Counted from the stretch's first letter, positions 32,189 to 41,507 are shown. The stretch is DNA of 64,000 bases from Caenimonas sp. SL110 (GCF_001044395.1 NZ_JANU01000009.1:62001-126000); one strand, 5' to 3'. Notes: generated from the sequence alone by a model not told the origin. Program-made: numbers and translations.

Positions 32189-33001
32189 GTGAACGGCAAC
32201 CAACTGAGCATCGACGACCTGAACGCCAGCCGGCGTCAGGCGGTGCTGCTCCGGTTGCAGGGTGAGAAGCTGTCGGTGGTGTCGGCTTCGACCGGGCTGA
32301 GCATCCCCACCATCATTTCAGCCGTCAAGGCGTATCGCGAAAACGGCTGGAACGCAGTGACGGTGAGCCCCCGGCGGGGCCGGCCGGCCAAAGACGACAT
32401 CGGCGTTGCGCAGAGCGCGACGCAGGCGCTGGTTGCCGCCATGCTGGCCGGCCCGCCCGCCGCATCCGATCTTGCCGACCCCCACTGGACCCGTTCCGCG
32501 ATGTCCGACTGGCTCAAGGCCAACGGCAGCTCCAAGCACAGTGCAGGTGCAGTGACACGGCTGTCGGCGGTGCTGGGCCTGGACTTCGACGCGCACGCCC
32601 TGCCGGAGCCGAACCGCTTGAGCCATTGCCTGCGCATGCACGTGATCGAACGGCAGTTCAGGCACTGGCCGCTCGGCTCGGGCGCAGCGCCCGATACACA
32701 CATCAACGTGCTGTGCACTCGCGCGCCACGCGGGCAGCTGCGCTGGCTGGCGTTTGCCGGGCCGCTCCAGGCCCAGCACTACCTCGATTTCATCGAACGT
32801 CTCGTTCCCGAACGGGGTGTTGTCGAACTGTCCTGGCCCGGGGCAGCGCGGCTGCTTCGCATTGCACAGATCACCAGCCGGCTCGACCGGCACCACGAAC
32901 ACCTGCGCCTGATCGACCCGCAAGTCGGCTCGCCCAGCACCATCATTTCCAGACCGCCCCCCACGGCTGCGCCCCTGAAGGCCAGCCCTGAAAGGAACCC
33001 G
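32189..33001 (+). CDS. IS630-transposase-derived HTH region, in frame with and running into cysD
   Basis: About 271 codons from a GTG at 32189 with no stop before cysD. Residues 12-60 look like an IS630-type HTH ([20 protein letters not shown], then the RRGRPAK hinge); 75-130 resemble its second winged helix; 165-215 resemble the beginning of the DDE/RNase H domain ([33 protein letters not shown]) but where a transposase has its second catalytic Asp (VDN) this has ELSWPGAA, and the first Asp/Glu motif is also not seen. So it is probably a domesticated or decayed DNA-binding protein, not an active transposase. It may be a separate regulator whose stop was lost, or the N-terminal part of a 573-aa HTH-CysD fusion. 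No inverted repeats mark an element. Confidence 0.6.
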
Positions 33002-33910
33002 ATGACCCCCATGACATTGACCCACCTCCAGCGCCTCGAAGCCGAAAGCATCCACATCATGCGAGAGGTCGTGTCCGAAGCGGACAACCCCGTGATGCTC
33101 TATTCGGTGGGCAAGGACAGCGCCGTGATGCTGCACCTGGCGATGAAGGCGTTCTATCCTTCCAAGCCGCCCTTTCCGCTGATGCACGTGGACACCCGAT
33201 GGAAGTTCCGCGAGATGTACACATTCCGCGACCGCATGGTCAAGGACCTGGGGATGCAGCTCATCACGCACATCAACCCCGATGGCATCGCCAAGAACAT
33301 CAACCCGTTCACGCACGGCTCGGCGATCCACACCGACATCATGAAGACCGAGGGCCTGAAGCAGGCGCTGGACAAATACAACTTCGATGCGGCCTTCGGC
33401 GGTGCGCGCCGCGACGAAGAAAAATCGCGCGCCAAGGAGCGCATCTTTTCATTCCGTTCGGACCAGCACCGCTGGGACCCGAAGAACCAGCGTCCCGAAC
33501 TCTGGAAGCTGTACAACACGCGCAAGCACAAGGGCGAGTCGCTGCGGGTGTTTCCGCTGTCGAACTGGACCGAGCTCGATATCTGGCAGTACATCTATTT
33601 GCAGAACATTCCCATCGTGCCGCTTTACTACGCCGCCGAGCGGCCGGTGGTCGAGCGCAACGGCACGCTCATCATGGTCGATGACGACCGCATGCCGCTC
33701 GCGCCCGGCGAGGTGCCGATGATGCGCAAGGTGCGCTTTCGCACGCTGGGCTGCTACCCGCTCACTGGCGCCATCGAGTCCGAAGCCGCAACCCTGCCGG
33801 AGATCATCCAGGAGATGCTGCTCACCAAGACATCCGAGCGACAGGGCCGCGTGATCGACCACGATTCCGCCGCATCCATGGAAAAGAAAAAACAAGAGGG
33901 GTACTTCTGA
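33002..33910 (+). CDS. cysD: Sulfate adenylyltransferase subunit 2 CysD
   Basis: 302 aa from the ATG at 33002, the same length as E. coli CysD. Catalyses ATP + sulfate to APS together with the GTPase CysN. The PP-loop [16 protein letters not shown], the [14 protein letters not shown] strand and the conserved [19 protein letters not shown] block are present; the C-terminus ends KKKQEGYF as in other CysD. The internal start has AAAGGA 5-6 nt upstream and gives the canonical N-terminus [19 protein letters not shown], yet the frame is open for 271 further codons upstream, so a longer fusion product cannot be excluded. The cysNC ATG overlaps the stop by one base. Confidence 0.96.
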   Translation: MTPMTLTHLQRLEAESIHIMREVVSEADNPVMLYSVGKDSAVMLHLAMKAFYPSKPPFPLMHVDTRWKFREMYTFRDRMVKDLGMQLITHINPDGIAKNINPFTHGSAIHTDIMKTEGLKQALDKYNFDAAFGGARRDEEKSRAKERIFSFRSDQHRWDPKNQRPELWKLYNTRKHKGESLRVFPLSNWTELDIWQYIYLQNIPIVPLYYAAERPVVERNGTLIMVDDDRMPLAPGEVPMMRKVRFRTLGCYPLTGAIESEAATLPEIIQEMLLTKTSERQGRVIDHDSAASMEKKKQEGYF

Positions 33911-35814
33911 TGAGCCACGTCAGCGACCTGATTGCCAGCGACATCGCCGGCTACCTCAAGGCTCACGAGAACAAGAGCCTGCTTCGATTCATCACCTGCG
34001 GCAGCGTGGACGACGGCAAGAGCACCCTCATCGGGCGGCTGCTCTACGACAGCAAGATGCTGTTCGAGGACACGCTCGCCACCATCGAAGCCGACTCGCG
34101 CAAGTGGGGCACGCAAGGCGACAGCATCGACTTCGCGCTGCTGGTCGACGGACTTGCGGCAGAGCGAGAACAGGGCATCACGATCGACGTGGCCTATCGC
34201 TTCTTCTCGACCGAGCGGCGCAAGTTCATCGTGGCCGACACCCCCGGTCATGAGCAGTACACCCGCAACATGGTGACGGGCGCATCGACGGCTGACGCTG
34301 CCGTGCTGATGGTCGATGCGCGCAAGGGCGTGCTCACGCAGACGCGCCGGCACAGCTATCTCGTGTCGCTGATCGGCATTCGTCATGTGGTGGTCGCCAT
34401 CAACAAGATGGACCTGGTCGACTACAGCGAGAAGGTCTTCAACAAGATCGTCGAGGACTACAGCGCATTCGCCAGACAGGTCGGGCTGGAGAACATCACC
34501 TTCATTCCGGTGTCGGCCTTCAAGGGCGACAACATCACCGCGCCTAGCGACAAGACGCCCTGGTATCGCGGCACCACGCTCATGGGTTACCTGGAGACAG
34601 TAGAAGTGGACGAGGAGCGCATGCAGCGCGCGCCGTTTCGCTTGCCGGTGCAATGGGTCAATCGGCCCGATCTCGATTTCCGGGGCTTCTCGGGGACGAT
34701 TGCCGGGGGTGTGGTGAAGCCCGGCGATCGCGTGCGTGTGCAGCCGTCCGGCAAGGAGAGCAAGGTCGCGCGCATCGTGACGTTCGATGGCGACCTCGAT
34801 CAGGCGGTGGCGGGCCAGTCGGTCACGCTGACGCTGGCCGATGAAGTCGATATCTCGCGTGGCGACGTGATCTCCACTGCGGATGCGCCAGCCGGCGTGG
34901 CCGACCAGTTTGAAACCACCATCGTCTGGATGCATGAAGAGCCGCTGCTGCCGGGCCGGTTCTTCCTGCTGAAGATGGGCGCGCAGACGGTGACGGCATC
35001 GGTCATGGAAGTGAAGTACCAGGTCAACGTGAACACGCTTGAGCACACGGCTGCCAAGACCCTGGGGCTCAACGCGATCGGCGTTTGCACGCTCAACCTC
35101 GACAGGCCGCTGGGTTTTGATCCGTACACCGAGAACCGCGACACCGGCGGCTACATCCTGATTGATCGCCTGACCAATGCGACGGTTGGCGCCGGGCTGA
35201 TTCACTTTGCGCTTCGGCGCAGCCAGAACATCCACGTTCAGCACGTCGATGTGAACAAGGCGGCGCGCAACGCGCTCAATGGGCAGAAATCGTGTGTCGT
35301 GTGGTTCACCGGCCTGTCGGGATCGGGCAAATCGACGATTGCGAATCTGCTGGAGAAGCGTCTGCACGCCATGGGTCACCGCACCTACCTGCTCGATGGC
35401 GACAACGTGCGCCATGGGCTGAACAAGGATCTGGGCTTTACCGACACCGATCGTGTCGAGAACATCCGCCGCGTTGCGGAGGTGGCCAAGCTGATGGTGG
35501 ATGCAGGCCTGATCGTGATGACGGCCTTCATCTCGCCTTTCCAGGCCGAGCGTCGCATGGCGCGGTCGTTGATGGAGGAAGGTGAATTCTTCGAGATTCA
35601 TGTGGACCTGCCGCTGGCGGTCGCGGAAGAGCGCGACGTGAAGGGCCTGTACAAGAAGGCACGCCGCGGCGAGTTGAAGAACTTCACCGGCATCGACTCG
35701 CGCTATGAAGCGCCCGAGGCACCCGAACTGCGCCTGGCCACCGAGAACCTGGCGCCCGATGAAGCGGTGGAACAGATCGTGAACCTGCTGCGCTCGCGGG
35801 GTTGTTTGCCGTGA
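33910..35814 (+). CDS. cysNC: Bifunctional sulfate adenylyltransferase subunit 1 / adenylylsulfate kinase (CysNC)
   Basis: 634 aa. Residues 1-440 are the CysN GTPase: P-loop [15 protein letters not shown] near 32, [15 protein letters not shown] switch [13 protein letters not shown] switch II, NKMDLV. From about 458 an APS kinase domain is fused: P-loop [43 protein letters not shown] and [20 protein letters not shown]. One polypeptide therefore helps make APS and phosphorylates it to PAPS, as in NodQ/CysNC of rhizobia and many betaproteobacteria. TGATG overlap with cysD. The reductases cysH and cysI are not in the window. Confidence 0.96.
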   Translation: MSHVSDLIASDIAGYLKAHENKSLLRFITCGSVDDGKSTLIGRLLYDSKMLFEDTLATIEADSRKWGTQGDSIDFALLVDGLAAEREQGITIDVAYRFFSTERRKFIVADTPGHEQYTRNMVTGASTADAAVLMVDARKGVLTQTRRHSYLVSLIGIRHVVVAINKMDLVDYSEKVFNKIVEDYSAFARQVGLENITFIPVSAFKGDNITAPSDKTPWYRGTTLMGYLETVEVDEERMQRAPFRLPVQWVNRPDLDFRGFSGTIAGGVVKPGDRVRVQPSGKESKVARIVTFDGDLDQAVAGQSVTLTLADEVDISRGDVISTADAPAGVADQFETTIVWMHEEPLLPGRFFLLKMGAQTVTASVMEVKYQVNVNTLEHTAAKTLGLNAIGVCTLNLDRPLGFDPYTENRDTGGYILIDRLTNATVGAGLIHFALRRSQNIHVQHVDVNKAARNALNGQKSCVVWFTGLSGSGKSTIANLLEKRLHAMGHRTYLLDGDNVRHGLNKDLGFTDTDRVENIRRVAEVAKLMVDAGLIVMTAFISPFQAERRMARSLMEEGEFFEIHVDLPLAVAEERDVKGLYKKARRGELKNFTGIDSRYEAPEAPELRLATENLAPDEAVEQIVNLLRSRGCLP

Positions 35815-35892
35815 AATAGGCTTGTGCAGTCGCGATTTCGGGTGCATTCTTTGCTTGGGGTTTGAGTGATGCCCAAAGGCAAAGGAGTCGAT

Positions 35893-36933
35893 ATGCGTGC
35901 TTGCACTTTCCTGCGTCATGTTGCTTGCGCGTTGGTGCTGGCGAGCGGCCTGGCCGTCGTCAGCACACTGCACGCTGCGGCACCTGCTGCGACACCGCCT
36001 GCGCAGGCCGTGATCGAAGCACTCACCCGCGCCAACGCAGCGGTCGTCGGTGTCAACGTGACTGCCGCAGAGGGCGCGAAATCCGCCTCGACCCTGGGCC
36101 GCAATCGCAGCGGCTCGGGCGTGGTGATCGGCCCCGACGGCCTGATCCTCACCATCGGCTATCTCATGCTGGAAGCCGACAACATCCAGATCGTGACGCA
36201 GGACGAACGCACCATACCCGCCACTGCTGTCGCCTATGACCTGGCCACGGGCTTTGGGCTCATTCGTCCGCTCTTGCCTTTGCGCGGTATCGCTGCCGTG
36301 CCGCTGGGAAGCTATCGCAACACAAACCCCGGCGACACGCTGATGGTGGCAACCGGCGGCGAAGACGGTGATGTCGGCATGACGCGCCTTGTGAGCAAGC
36401 GGCCGTTTTCCGGTTACTGGGAATATCACATCGAATCGGCCATCTTCACCAGCCCGCCCGTTGCCAATCACAGCGGCGCGCCGGTGTTCAACCAGCGCGG
36501 CGAGCTGCTGGGCATCGGCAGCCTGTTTGTGTCCGACGCGCTGGGCGAGGCACCGCGGATACCCGGCAACATGTTCGTGCCGGTCGACCTGCTCAAGCCC
36601 ATCCTGGCCGAGCTGACCAGGACCGGCAGCACCACCAAAAGCCGTCGTCCGTGGCTCGGCCTCACGTCGTCTGAGCAATCGGGCCGCGTCCAGGTCGTGC
36701 GGGTCACTGCCGACAGTCCCGCTGCCACCAGCGGCATCGAGCCGGGAGACTTCATCCTTGCCGTCGATGGCGCCAAGGTCTCCTCGCTGGAAGAGTTCTA
36801 CAAGAAGCTGTGGGCGCGTGCGAATCCGCAAGACGAGGTGAAGCTCACGGTGCTGCAAGGCGCGGAAGTCAAGGTCCTGACCGTGAAAGCAGTGGACCGC
36901 ATGACCACCATGGTCAAGCCGTCAGGAATCTGA
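35893..36933 (+). CDS. HtrA/DegP-like periplasmic protein with PDZ domain, catalytic triad degenerate
   Basis: 346 aa. Start ATG at 35893, preceded by AAAGGAG; an ATG 27 bases earlier is in frame but has no such site. Signal peptide MRACTFLRHVACALVLASG...LHAA, then an S1C-type trypsin fold and a C-terminal PDZ domain (RVTADSPAATSGIEPGDFILAVDG). Compared with DegP, the catalytic His motif (ILTNxHVV) reads ILTIGYLML, the Asp motif (TDLAVL) reads TGFGLI, and only the Ser motif is partly kept (NHSGAPVF). It is therefore likely a non-proteolytic chaperone or sensor in the periplasm. It lies 78 bp after cysNC and overlaps the convergent SDR gene by 12 bases at their 3' ends. Confidence 0.85.
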   Translation: MRACTFLRHVACALVLASGLAVVSTLHAAAPAATPPAQAVIEALTRANAAVVGVNVTAAEGAKSASTLGRNRSGSGVVIGPDGLILTIGYLMLEADNIQIVTQDERTIPATAVAYDLATGFGLIRPLLPLRGIAAVPLGSYRNTNPGDTLMVATGGEDGDVGMTRLVSKRPFSGYWEYHIESAIFTSPPVANHSGAPVFNQRGELLGIGSLFVSDALGEAPRIPGNMFVPVDLLKPILAELTRTGSTTKSRRPWLGLTSSEQSGRVQVVRVTADSPAATSGIEPGDFILAVDGAKVSSLEEFYKKLWARANPQDEVKLTVLQGAEVKVLTVKAVDRMTTMVKPSGI

Positions 36934-37854
36934 CGCCAGTCCCTGCGCCACCGTCGGGTAGCGCAGCTTCAACCGCAGCTCGTCTTTCATGCGCGCGTTG
37001 CGCAGCCGCCTGGATTCCGACATGAAGCTGAGCAGCATGAGCGGCAGCTCGTCCTGCGCAGTGCTGCGCGGAATGCGTTTGGGCCGCGCAAGCCCGAAGT
37101 GATCGGCTGCGAGGTCGAAGTAGTCGCCCATCTTCAACTGCGTGTCATCGCTCACGTTGTAGATGCGCTGCGGACTGCCGCGCCAGATGGCGGCGATGAC
37201 GGCACGCGCCAGATCGTCGGCATGGATGTGGTTGGTGTACACATCGTCTTTCGCTTCCAGCACCGGCGTGCCGCGCAGCAGGCGCTCGCGCGGTGTGCCA
37301 CCTTCGCGGTCGAGTGCGTAGATACCGGGGATGCGAAGAATGCTCGCGCGCACCTGCGCCGCGCGGCCGAAGTGGCGCACCGCTGTCTCTGCATCGACAC
37401 GCCGCTGGGCGCGCGGCGTGCGCGGACGCGCGGGGTTGTCTTCGCTCACCCAGTCGCCCTGGCAGTCGCCGTACACCCCACTGGTCGAGCCATAAACCAT
37501 CGATGCTGGCGGCGACCGGAGCCGCAGCGCACGCAGCAGGGCCACCGTGCGCAAGTCGCGCCACCAGAGGTCGCCCGGTTCTGAAGACGGCGGGGCCAGA
37601 TGAACGACGCGGGTCGCGATGCCGGCCAGCCGCGCGAGCGTGGTGCGGTCGTCCAGATTGCCCTGCAACGGTGTGACGCCCCGCGCGCGCAATTGCGCGA
37701 CGCGATCTGCCGATGAGGTCAGCGCCATCACCCGCAAGCGACCACCCAGGTGTTTCACAACCCGCATTCCCACGTCGCCGCAGCCGACGATCAGCAGGCG
37801 CTCGCGGCGAAAGCGCGCTGGCAGCGCGCCGAGGGGGTTCTGGATTGAGGGCAA
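36922..37854 (-). CDS. NAD(P)-dependent epimerase/dehydratase-like (extended/atypical SDR) protein
   Basis: 310 aa. Rossmann signature RLLIVGCGDVGMRVVKHL at residues 19-36, MVYGSTSGVYGD near 118 with the Tyr of an SDR active site, and NHIHADDLARAVIAAI near 208, which is common in NAD-dependent epimerase-like proteins (YeeZ-type). Specific substrate unknown. The start is a TTG at 37854 with no visible Shine-Dalgarno; no ATG or GTG fits before the nucleotide fold, so the annotated start is only the best available. It is divergent from the ferredoxin-type reductase (44 bp between starts). Confidence 0.8.
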   Translation of the reverse strand: MPSIQNPLGALPARFRRERLLIVGCGDVGMRVVKHLGGRLRVMALTSSADRVAQLRARGVTPLQGNLDDRTTLARLAGIATRVVHLAPPSSEPGDLWWRDLRTVALLRALRLRSPPASMVYGSTSGVYGDCQGDWVSEDNPARPRTPRAQRRVDAETAVRHFGRAAQVRASILRIPGIYALDREGGTPRERLLRGTPVLEAKDDVYTNHIHADDLARAVIAAIWRGSPQRIYNVSDDTQLKMGDYFDLAADHFGLARPKRIPRSTAQDELPLMLLSFMSESRRLRNARMKDELRLKLRYPTVAQGLASDS

Positions 37855-37898
37855 AATCAGTGGTTCGACTTCTACAGCAGTCCGAGGATAACCAAAAC

Positions 37899-38996
37899 AT
37901 GACGACCGCCCAGGCCCCCGTGGGGCCGTTCCAGGTAACGGTGCAGCCCAGCGGGCGCGCGTTCACAGTTGATGCCGGCGAGGCCATCCTGCCTGCAGCG
38001 ATTCGCCAGGGCGTCGGCATGCCCTACGGCTGCAAGGACGGCGCTTGCGGCTCCTGCAAGTGCAAGAAGCTTCAAGGCACCGTCGTGCACGGCCCGCACC
38101 AGACCAAGGCCCTGAGCCCCGAAGAAGAAGCCGCTGGTTACATCCTCACCTGCTGCGGCGTGCCGCAAACCGACCTGCTGCTGGAGTCGCGCCAGGTCAC
38201 CGACGAAAGCGCGTTCCCCATCCGCAAGATGCCGTCGCGGGTGCTCTCGCTGGAGCGCAAGTCGCACGACGTCATGCTGGTGCGATTGCAGCTGCCGGCC
38301 AACGACACGATGCGTTATCACGCCGGCCAGTACGTTGAATTCATCCTGCGCGACGGCGCGCGGCGCAGCTACTCGATGGCCAATGCGCCGCACACGATGG
38401 TCCGGGCCGATGCGGTTGCCGTGCTGGGCCAGCCCGCCGCCGCACCGTCCATCGAACTGCACATCCGCCACATGCCGGGCGGCAAGTTCACCGATCACGT
38501 TTTCAATGCGATGAAAGAAAAGGAAATCCTGCGCGTCGAAGGTCCGTACGGCAGTTTCTACCTGCGCGAAGATTCGGACAAGCCGATGATCCTGCTCGCA
38601 TCGGGGACCGGCTTCGCGCCGATCAAGGCCGTGATCGAGCAGATGCAATTCAAGGGCGTGACACGGCCCGCCACGCTGTATTGGGGTGGACGCCGCCCTG
38701 CCGATCTGTACCTGGACGACTGGGTACAGGGCAAGCTGGCCGAAATGCCGAACCTGAAATACGTGCCGGTGATTTCCAACGCATTGCCCGAAGACAACTG
38801 GACCGGCCGCACCGGCTTCGTCCACCGCGCCGTGCTCGAAGATTTCCCGGACCTGTCCGGCCACCAGGTTTATGCCTGCGGAGCGCCCATCGTTGTGGAT
38901 TCGGCGCGTGCCGAGTACAGCGCGCAGGCAGGCTTGCCATCCGACGAATTCCATGCCGACGCATTCACCACCGAAGCCGACAAGCACGTCGGTTGA
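37899..38996 (+). CDS. 2Fe-2S/FAD NAD(P)H reductase (CDP-6-deoxy-delta-3,4-glucoseen reductase-like)
   Basis: 365 aa in the order ferredoxin, flavin, NAD. N-terminal plant-type 2Fe-2S domain with YGCKDGACGSCKCK and LTCCG; then an FAD-binding barrel (GQYVEFILRDGARRSYSMANAP) and a NAD domain (LLASGTGFAPIKAVIEQM, ending VYACGAPIVVDSAR). This is the domain order of AscD/CDP-6-deoxyglucoseen reductase and of many betaproteobacterial oxygenase reductases; the electron acceptor here is unknown because no oxygenase or sugar dehydratase is adjacent. ATG at 37899; followed 26 bp later by a Bug-type binding protein, perhaps in the same transcript. Confidence 0.88.
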   Translation: MTTAQAPVGPFQVTVQPSGRAFTVDAGEAILPAAIRQGVGMPYGCKDGACGSCKCKKLQGTVVHGPHQTKALSPEEEAAGYILTCCGVPQTDLLLESRQVTDESAFPIRKMPSRVLSLERKSHDVMLVRLQLPANDTMRYHAGQYVEFILRDGARRSYSMANAPHTMVRADAVAVLGQPAAAPSIELHIRHMPGGKFTDHVFNAMKEKEILRVEGPYGSFYLREDSDKPMILLASGTGFAPIKAVIEQMQFKGVTRPATLYWGGRRPADLYLDDWVQGKLAEMPNLKYVPVISNALPEDNWTGRTGFVHRAVLEDFPDLSGHQVYACGAPIVVDSARAEYSAQAGLPSDEFHADAFTTEADKHVG

Positions 38997-39022
38997 ATCC
39001 CTGTTCAAGGAACACCAGAGCC

Positions 39023-39994
39023 ATGAAACGCAGACCCCTTCTCGCCGCCGGCCTGGCCGCGGCCGCCACGCTCGCATCGCCCTTTGCCGTTGCGCAGGCC
39101 CGCCCGATTCGCCTCGTGGTGCCCTATGCGCCCGGCGGCCCGATCGACGTCACGGCGCGGCTGCTGGCTGAGCGCGTGAAGGATTCGCTGGGCCCGGTCA
39201 TCATCGACAACAAGCCCGGCGGCGGCGGCAACATCGGTGCGGACATCGTTGCCAAGGCGCCGCCCGACGGATTGACGATCGGCATCGCGGCGGTTGCCAC
39301 GCACGCGATCAACCCCTGGCTCTTCGCGAAAATGCCGTACGACGCTGCGAAAGATTTCGCGCCCATCACCCAGATGGTTCGCGTGCCGAACGTGCTCGTG
39401 ATGAACGCCGAGACCGCCGCGCGATTGAAGATCAACACGCTCGCCGACCTTGTCGCCTATGCCAAACGCAACCCCGCCAAGCTCAACTATGGCAGCGGCG
39501 GCAATGGCAGCGCGGGGCATCTGGCCGGTGAAATGTTCAAGCAGGGCGCAGGCATTTTTGTCGTCCACATTCCGTACAACGGTGGCAATCCGGCGCAGCT
39601 TGCATTGCTGTCGGGCCAGGTCGATTTCAACATCGACAACCTCGCCACCGCAGCGCCCAACATCCGCGCGGGCAAGCTCAAGGCGCTGGCGGTGACGACC
39701 GCGCAGCGCTCTGCGGCGCTGCCGGATGTGCCGCCCATCGCCGACACGATCAAGGGTTTTGCCATCGACACCTGGTGGGGGCTGGTCGCGCCCGCCGGCA
39801 CGCCGCGCGACGTGGTCGCACGCCTGAACAGCGCATTCGTGGCCGCCCTGCAAACGCCCGAGGCAAAAACGCGCTTTGCATCCCTCATGGCAGAACCTGT
39901 GACGAACTCGCCCGAGGAGTTTGCAGGCTTCATGAAAAGCGAACTGTCCAAGTACGAAAAGGTCGTGAAACTGTCTGGCGCCAAGGTGGACTGA
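39023..39994 (+). CDS. Tripartite tricarboxylate transporter (Bug family) substrate-binding protein
   Basis: 323 aa periplasmic protein. Signal peptide MKRRPLLAAGLAAAATLASPFAVAQA, then the Bug fold: RPIRLVVPYAPGGPIDVTARLLAE, VIIDNKPGGGGNIGAD, LNYGSGGNGSAGHLAGEMFK and VVHIPYNGGNPAQLALLSGQVDF. Bug proteins are hugely expanded in Bordetella and Comamonadaceae and bind small carboxylates; most, like this one, are orphans without TctA/TctB genes. A Shine-Dalgarno (AAGGA, 39007-39011) is 11 nt from the ATG. Ligand unknown. Confidence 0.93.
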   Translation: MKRRPLLAAGLAAAATLASPFAVAQARPIRLVVPYAPGGPIDVTARLLAERVKDSLGPVIIDNKPGGGGNIGADIVAKAPPDGLTIGIAAVATHAINPWLFAKMPYDAAKDFAPITQMVRVPNVLVMNAETAARLKINTLADLVAYAKRNPAKLNYGSGGNGSAGHLAGEMFKQGAGIFVVHIPYNGGNPAQLALLSGQVDFNIDNLATAAPNIRAGKLKALAVTTAQRSAALPDVPPIADTIKGFAIDTWWGLVAPAGTPRDVVARLNSAFVAALQTPEAKTRFASLMAEPVTNSPEEFAGFMKSELSKYEKVVKLSGAKVD

Positions 39995-40062
39995 GCCCTT
40001 CGGCCTACAGACGAAACGGCCGGTTGCCGCCGCCAGATTCCGGGCGCATAGTGCGATTGATG

Positions 40063-40097
40063 TGTCTGACACCGCGTGTGCGGAATGTCCGACACCG
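40063..40097 (+). promoter_or_regulatory. Tandem operator-like repeat TGTCyGACACCG
   Basis: TGTCTGACACCG (40063-40074) and TGTCCGACACCG (40086-40097) are near-identical and 23 bp apart, about two helical turns. Each contains the small palindrome TGTC-N-GACA. They lie 60-95 bp upstream of the outer-membrane barrel gene. Factor unknown. Confidence 0.45.
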
Positions 40098-40157
40098 AGG
40101 GCCAGTTACCTCTGGGTACATTGGCTCAACGGCAACCCCGCCCCAGGAGCCTTGGCC

Positions 40158-40757
40158 ATGTATGCGCGAACTCTTTTGTGTATTGCCTCCGGTTTCGCCG
40201 CCGCGTTTGCGTTGCCCGCAAGCGCGCAGACTTCGACTTCCACCACAACGGTTGCTGCGCCCTATTCGTGGCTGCAAGGGCAGCGCCCTTATATCGGCTT
40301 GTCGCTGGGGCGGATCAGGGGTGGTGCTGAATGCGCAGTCACCTCCATCACCTGCGATGAAACCCGGCCTGCCCAGCTGTATGCGGGCACGATGGTCAAC
40401 AGTTTCTGGGGCGCCGAAATCGGCTACCTGCAATCGGGACGTCTCTTGCAGGGCGGCACCGAAGGGCGTTCGCAGGGCCTGAACCTCAGCCTGGTGGGCA
40501 AGGCGCGCGTCAGCTCGGCTTGGGGCGTTTACGGCAAGCTTGGAACGACCTACAGCCGCACCGAATCGTCGCTGCCAGGCGCGGGCTTTGCGGGCGGCAC
40601 GGCGCAAGGGTTCGGGCTTTCGTTCGGTGGCGGCGTGAGCTACGACTTCACGCCTCGCCTGTCCGCCCGGCTCGAATTTGAAAGCAATGACTTTCGCTTC
40701 GGCGGCGGCCGCGACCCGGTGAGATCGACCAGCCTGGGGTTGCAGTACCGCTACTGA
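40158..40757 (+). CDS. Small outer-membrane beta-barrel protein
   Basis: 199 aa. Signal peptide MYARTLLCIASGFAAAFALPASAQ, a Ser/Thr-rich linker, then alternating amphipathic strands ending GLQYRY, the C-terminal aromatic signature of outer-membrane proteins. The pattern (PYIGLSLGRIRGG, WGAEIGYLQSG, LNLSLVGKARV, WGVYGKLGTTYSRT, FGLSFGGGVSYDFTPRLSARLEFESNDFRFGG) is that of an eight-strand OmpA-like/OmpW-like barrel without a peptidoglycan domain. Two Cys at about residue 60-70 could form a loop disulfide. CAGGAG lies about 10 nt before the ATG. Function unknown. Confidence 0.8.
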   Translation: MYARTLLCIASGFAAAFALPASAQTSTSTTTVAAPYSWLQGQRPYIGLSLGRIRGGAECAVTSITCDETRPAQLYAGTMVNSFWGAEIGYLQSGRLLQGGTEGRSQGLNLSLVGKARVSSAWGVYGKLGTTYSRTESSLPGAGFAGGTAQGFGLSFGGGVSYDFTPRLSARLEFESNDFRFGGGRDPVRSTSLGLQYRY

Positions 40758-40792
40758 AAGCGCCCGCCGCCAGGCCCGCGCGTTCGCTTTTT
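40756..40792. terminator. Probable terminator between barrel gene and livF
   Basis: GAAAGCG (40756-40762) pairs with CGCTTTT (40785-40791) around a GC-rich interior, ending in a T5 tract on the plus strand. It overlaps the last codon of livF on the other strand. Confidence 0.5.
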
Positions 40793-41507
40793 ACTCGCCG
40801 AGATAGGCGGCGCGCACCTTGGGGTCGTTGAGCATCTGCTTGGCATCACCGCTCATGGTGATGAGGCCCGAATCCATGACATAGCCGCGATCGGCCAGCT
40901 CAAGCGCGCGACTCGCGTTCTGCTCGACCAGCAAGATCGTGACGCCCTGCGCATAGACCTCGCGCACGACGTCAAAGATCTTGTCCACCATGATGGGTGA
41001 AAGGCCCATCGAAGGCTCATCCATCAGCAGCACGCGCGGACGGCTCATGAGTGCACGACCCATCGCGAGCATCTGCTGCTCGCCGCCGGACATGGTGCCG
41101 GCCAGCTGGTCCTTGCGCTCGCGCAGGCGCGGGAAGATGGTGAAGACCTTTTCCATGTCCGCAGCGATAGCTGCCGTGTCGGTACGGATGTAGGCGCCCA
41201 TCTGCAGGTTCTCTGTGATGGTCATTCGGGTGAAGACGCCGCGGCCTTCGGGCACCATTGCCAGCCCCTGCTTGACCAGGTCCCAGGCGCCCTTGCCCTT
41301 GATGCTCTGGCCCAGGTATTCGATGTCGCCGCCATTCATCGGCAGGCTGCCGGTGATGGCTTTCATGGTGGTCGTCTTGCCGGCGCCGTTGGAGCCGATG
41401 AGCGTCACCAACTCGCCTTCACGCACTTCAAAGTCCACACCCTTGACGGCCTGAATGCCGCCGTAGGCCACTTGCAGGCCCGTGACCTTCAGCAGGATGT
41501 CGCTCAT
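40791..41507 (-). CDS. livF: Branched-chain amino-acid ABC transporter ATPase LivF
   Basis: 238 aa ATPase. Walker A LIGSNGAGKTTTMKAI near 37, the signature TMSGGEQQMLAMGRAL near 142, Walker B RVLLMDEPSMGLSP, and the short LivF length. Energises import of leucine/isoleucine/valine or related amino acids together with LivG and the permeases. The ATG overlaps the livG stop by four bases. No LivJ/K-type binding protein gene is in this cluster, so it must lie elsewhere. Confidence 0.93.
   Translation of the reverse strand: MSDILLKVTGLQVAYGGIQAVKGVDFEVREGELVTLIGSNGAGKTTTMKAITGSLPMNGGDIEYLGQSIKGKGAWDLVKQGLAMVPEGRGVFTRMTITENLQMGAYIRTDTAAIAADMEKVFTIFPRLRERKDQLAGTMSGGEQQMLAMGRALMSRPRVLLMDEPSMGLSPIMVDKIFDVVREVYAQGVTILLVEQNASRALELADRGYVMDSGLITMSGDAKQMLNDPKVRAAYLGE

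Noticed and set aside
32189-33001. An intact IS630 insertion sequence
   Set aside because: No terminal inverted repeats, no TA target duplication visible, and the DDE catalytic residues are missing.
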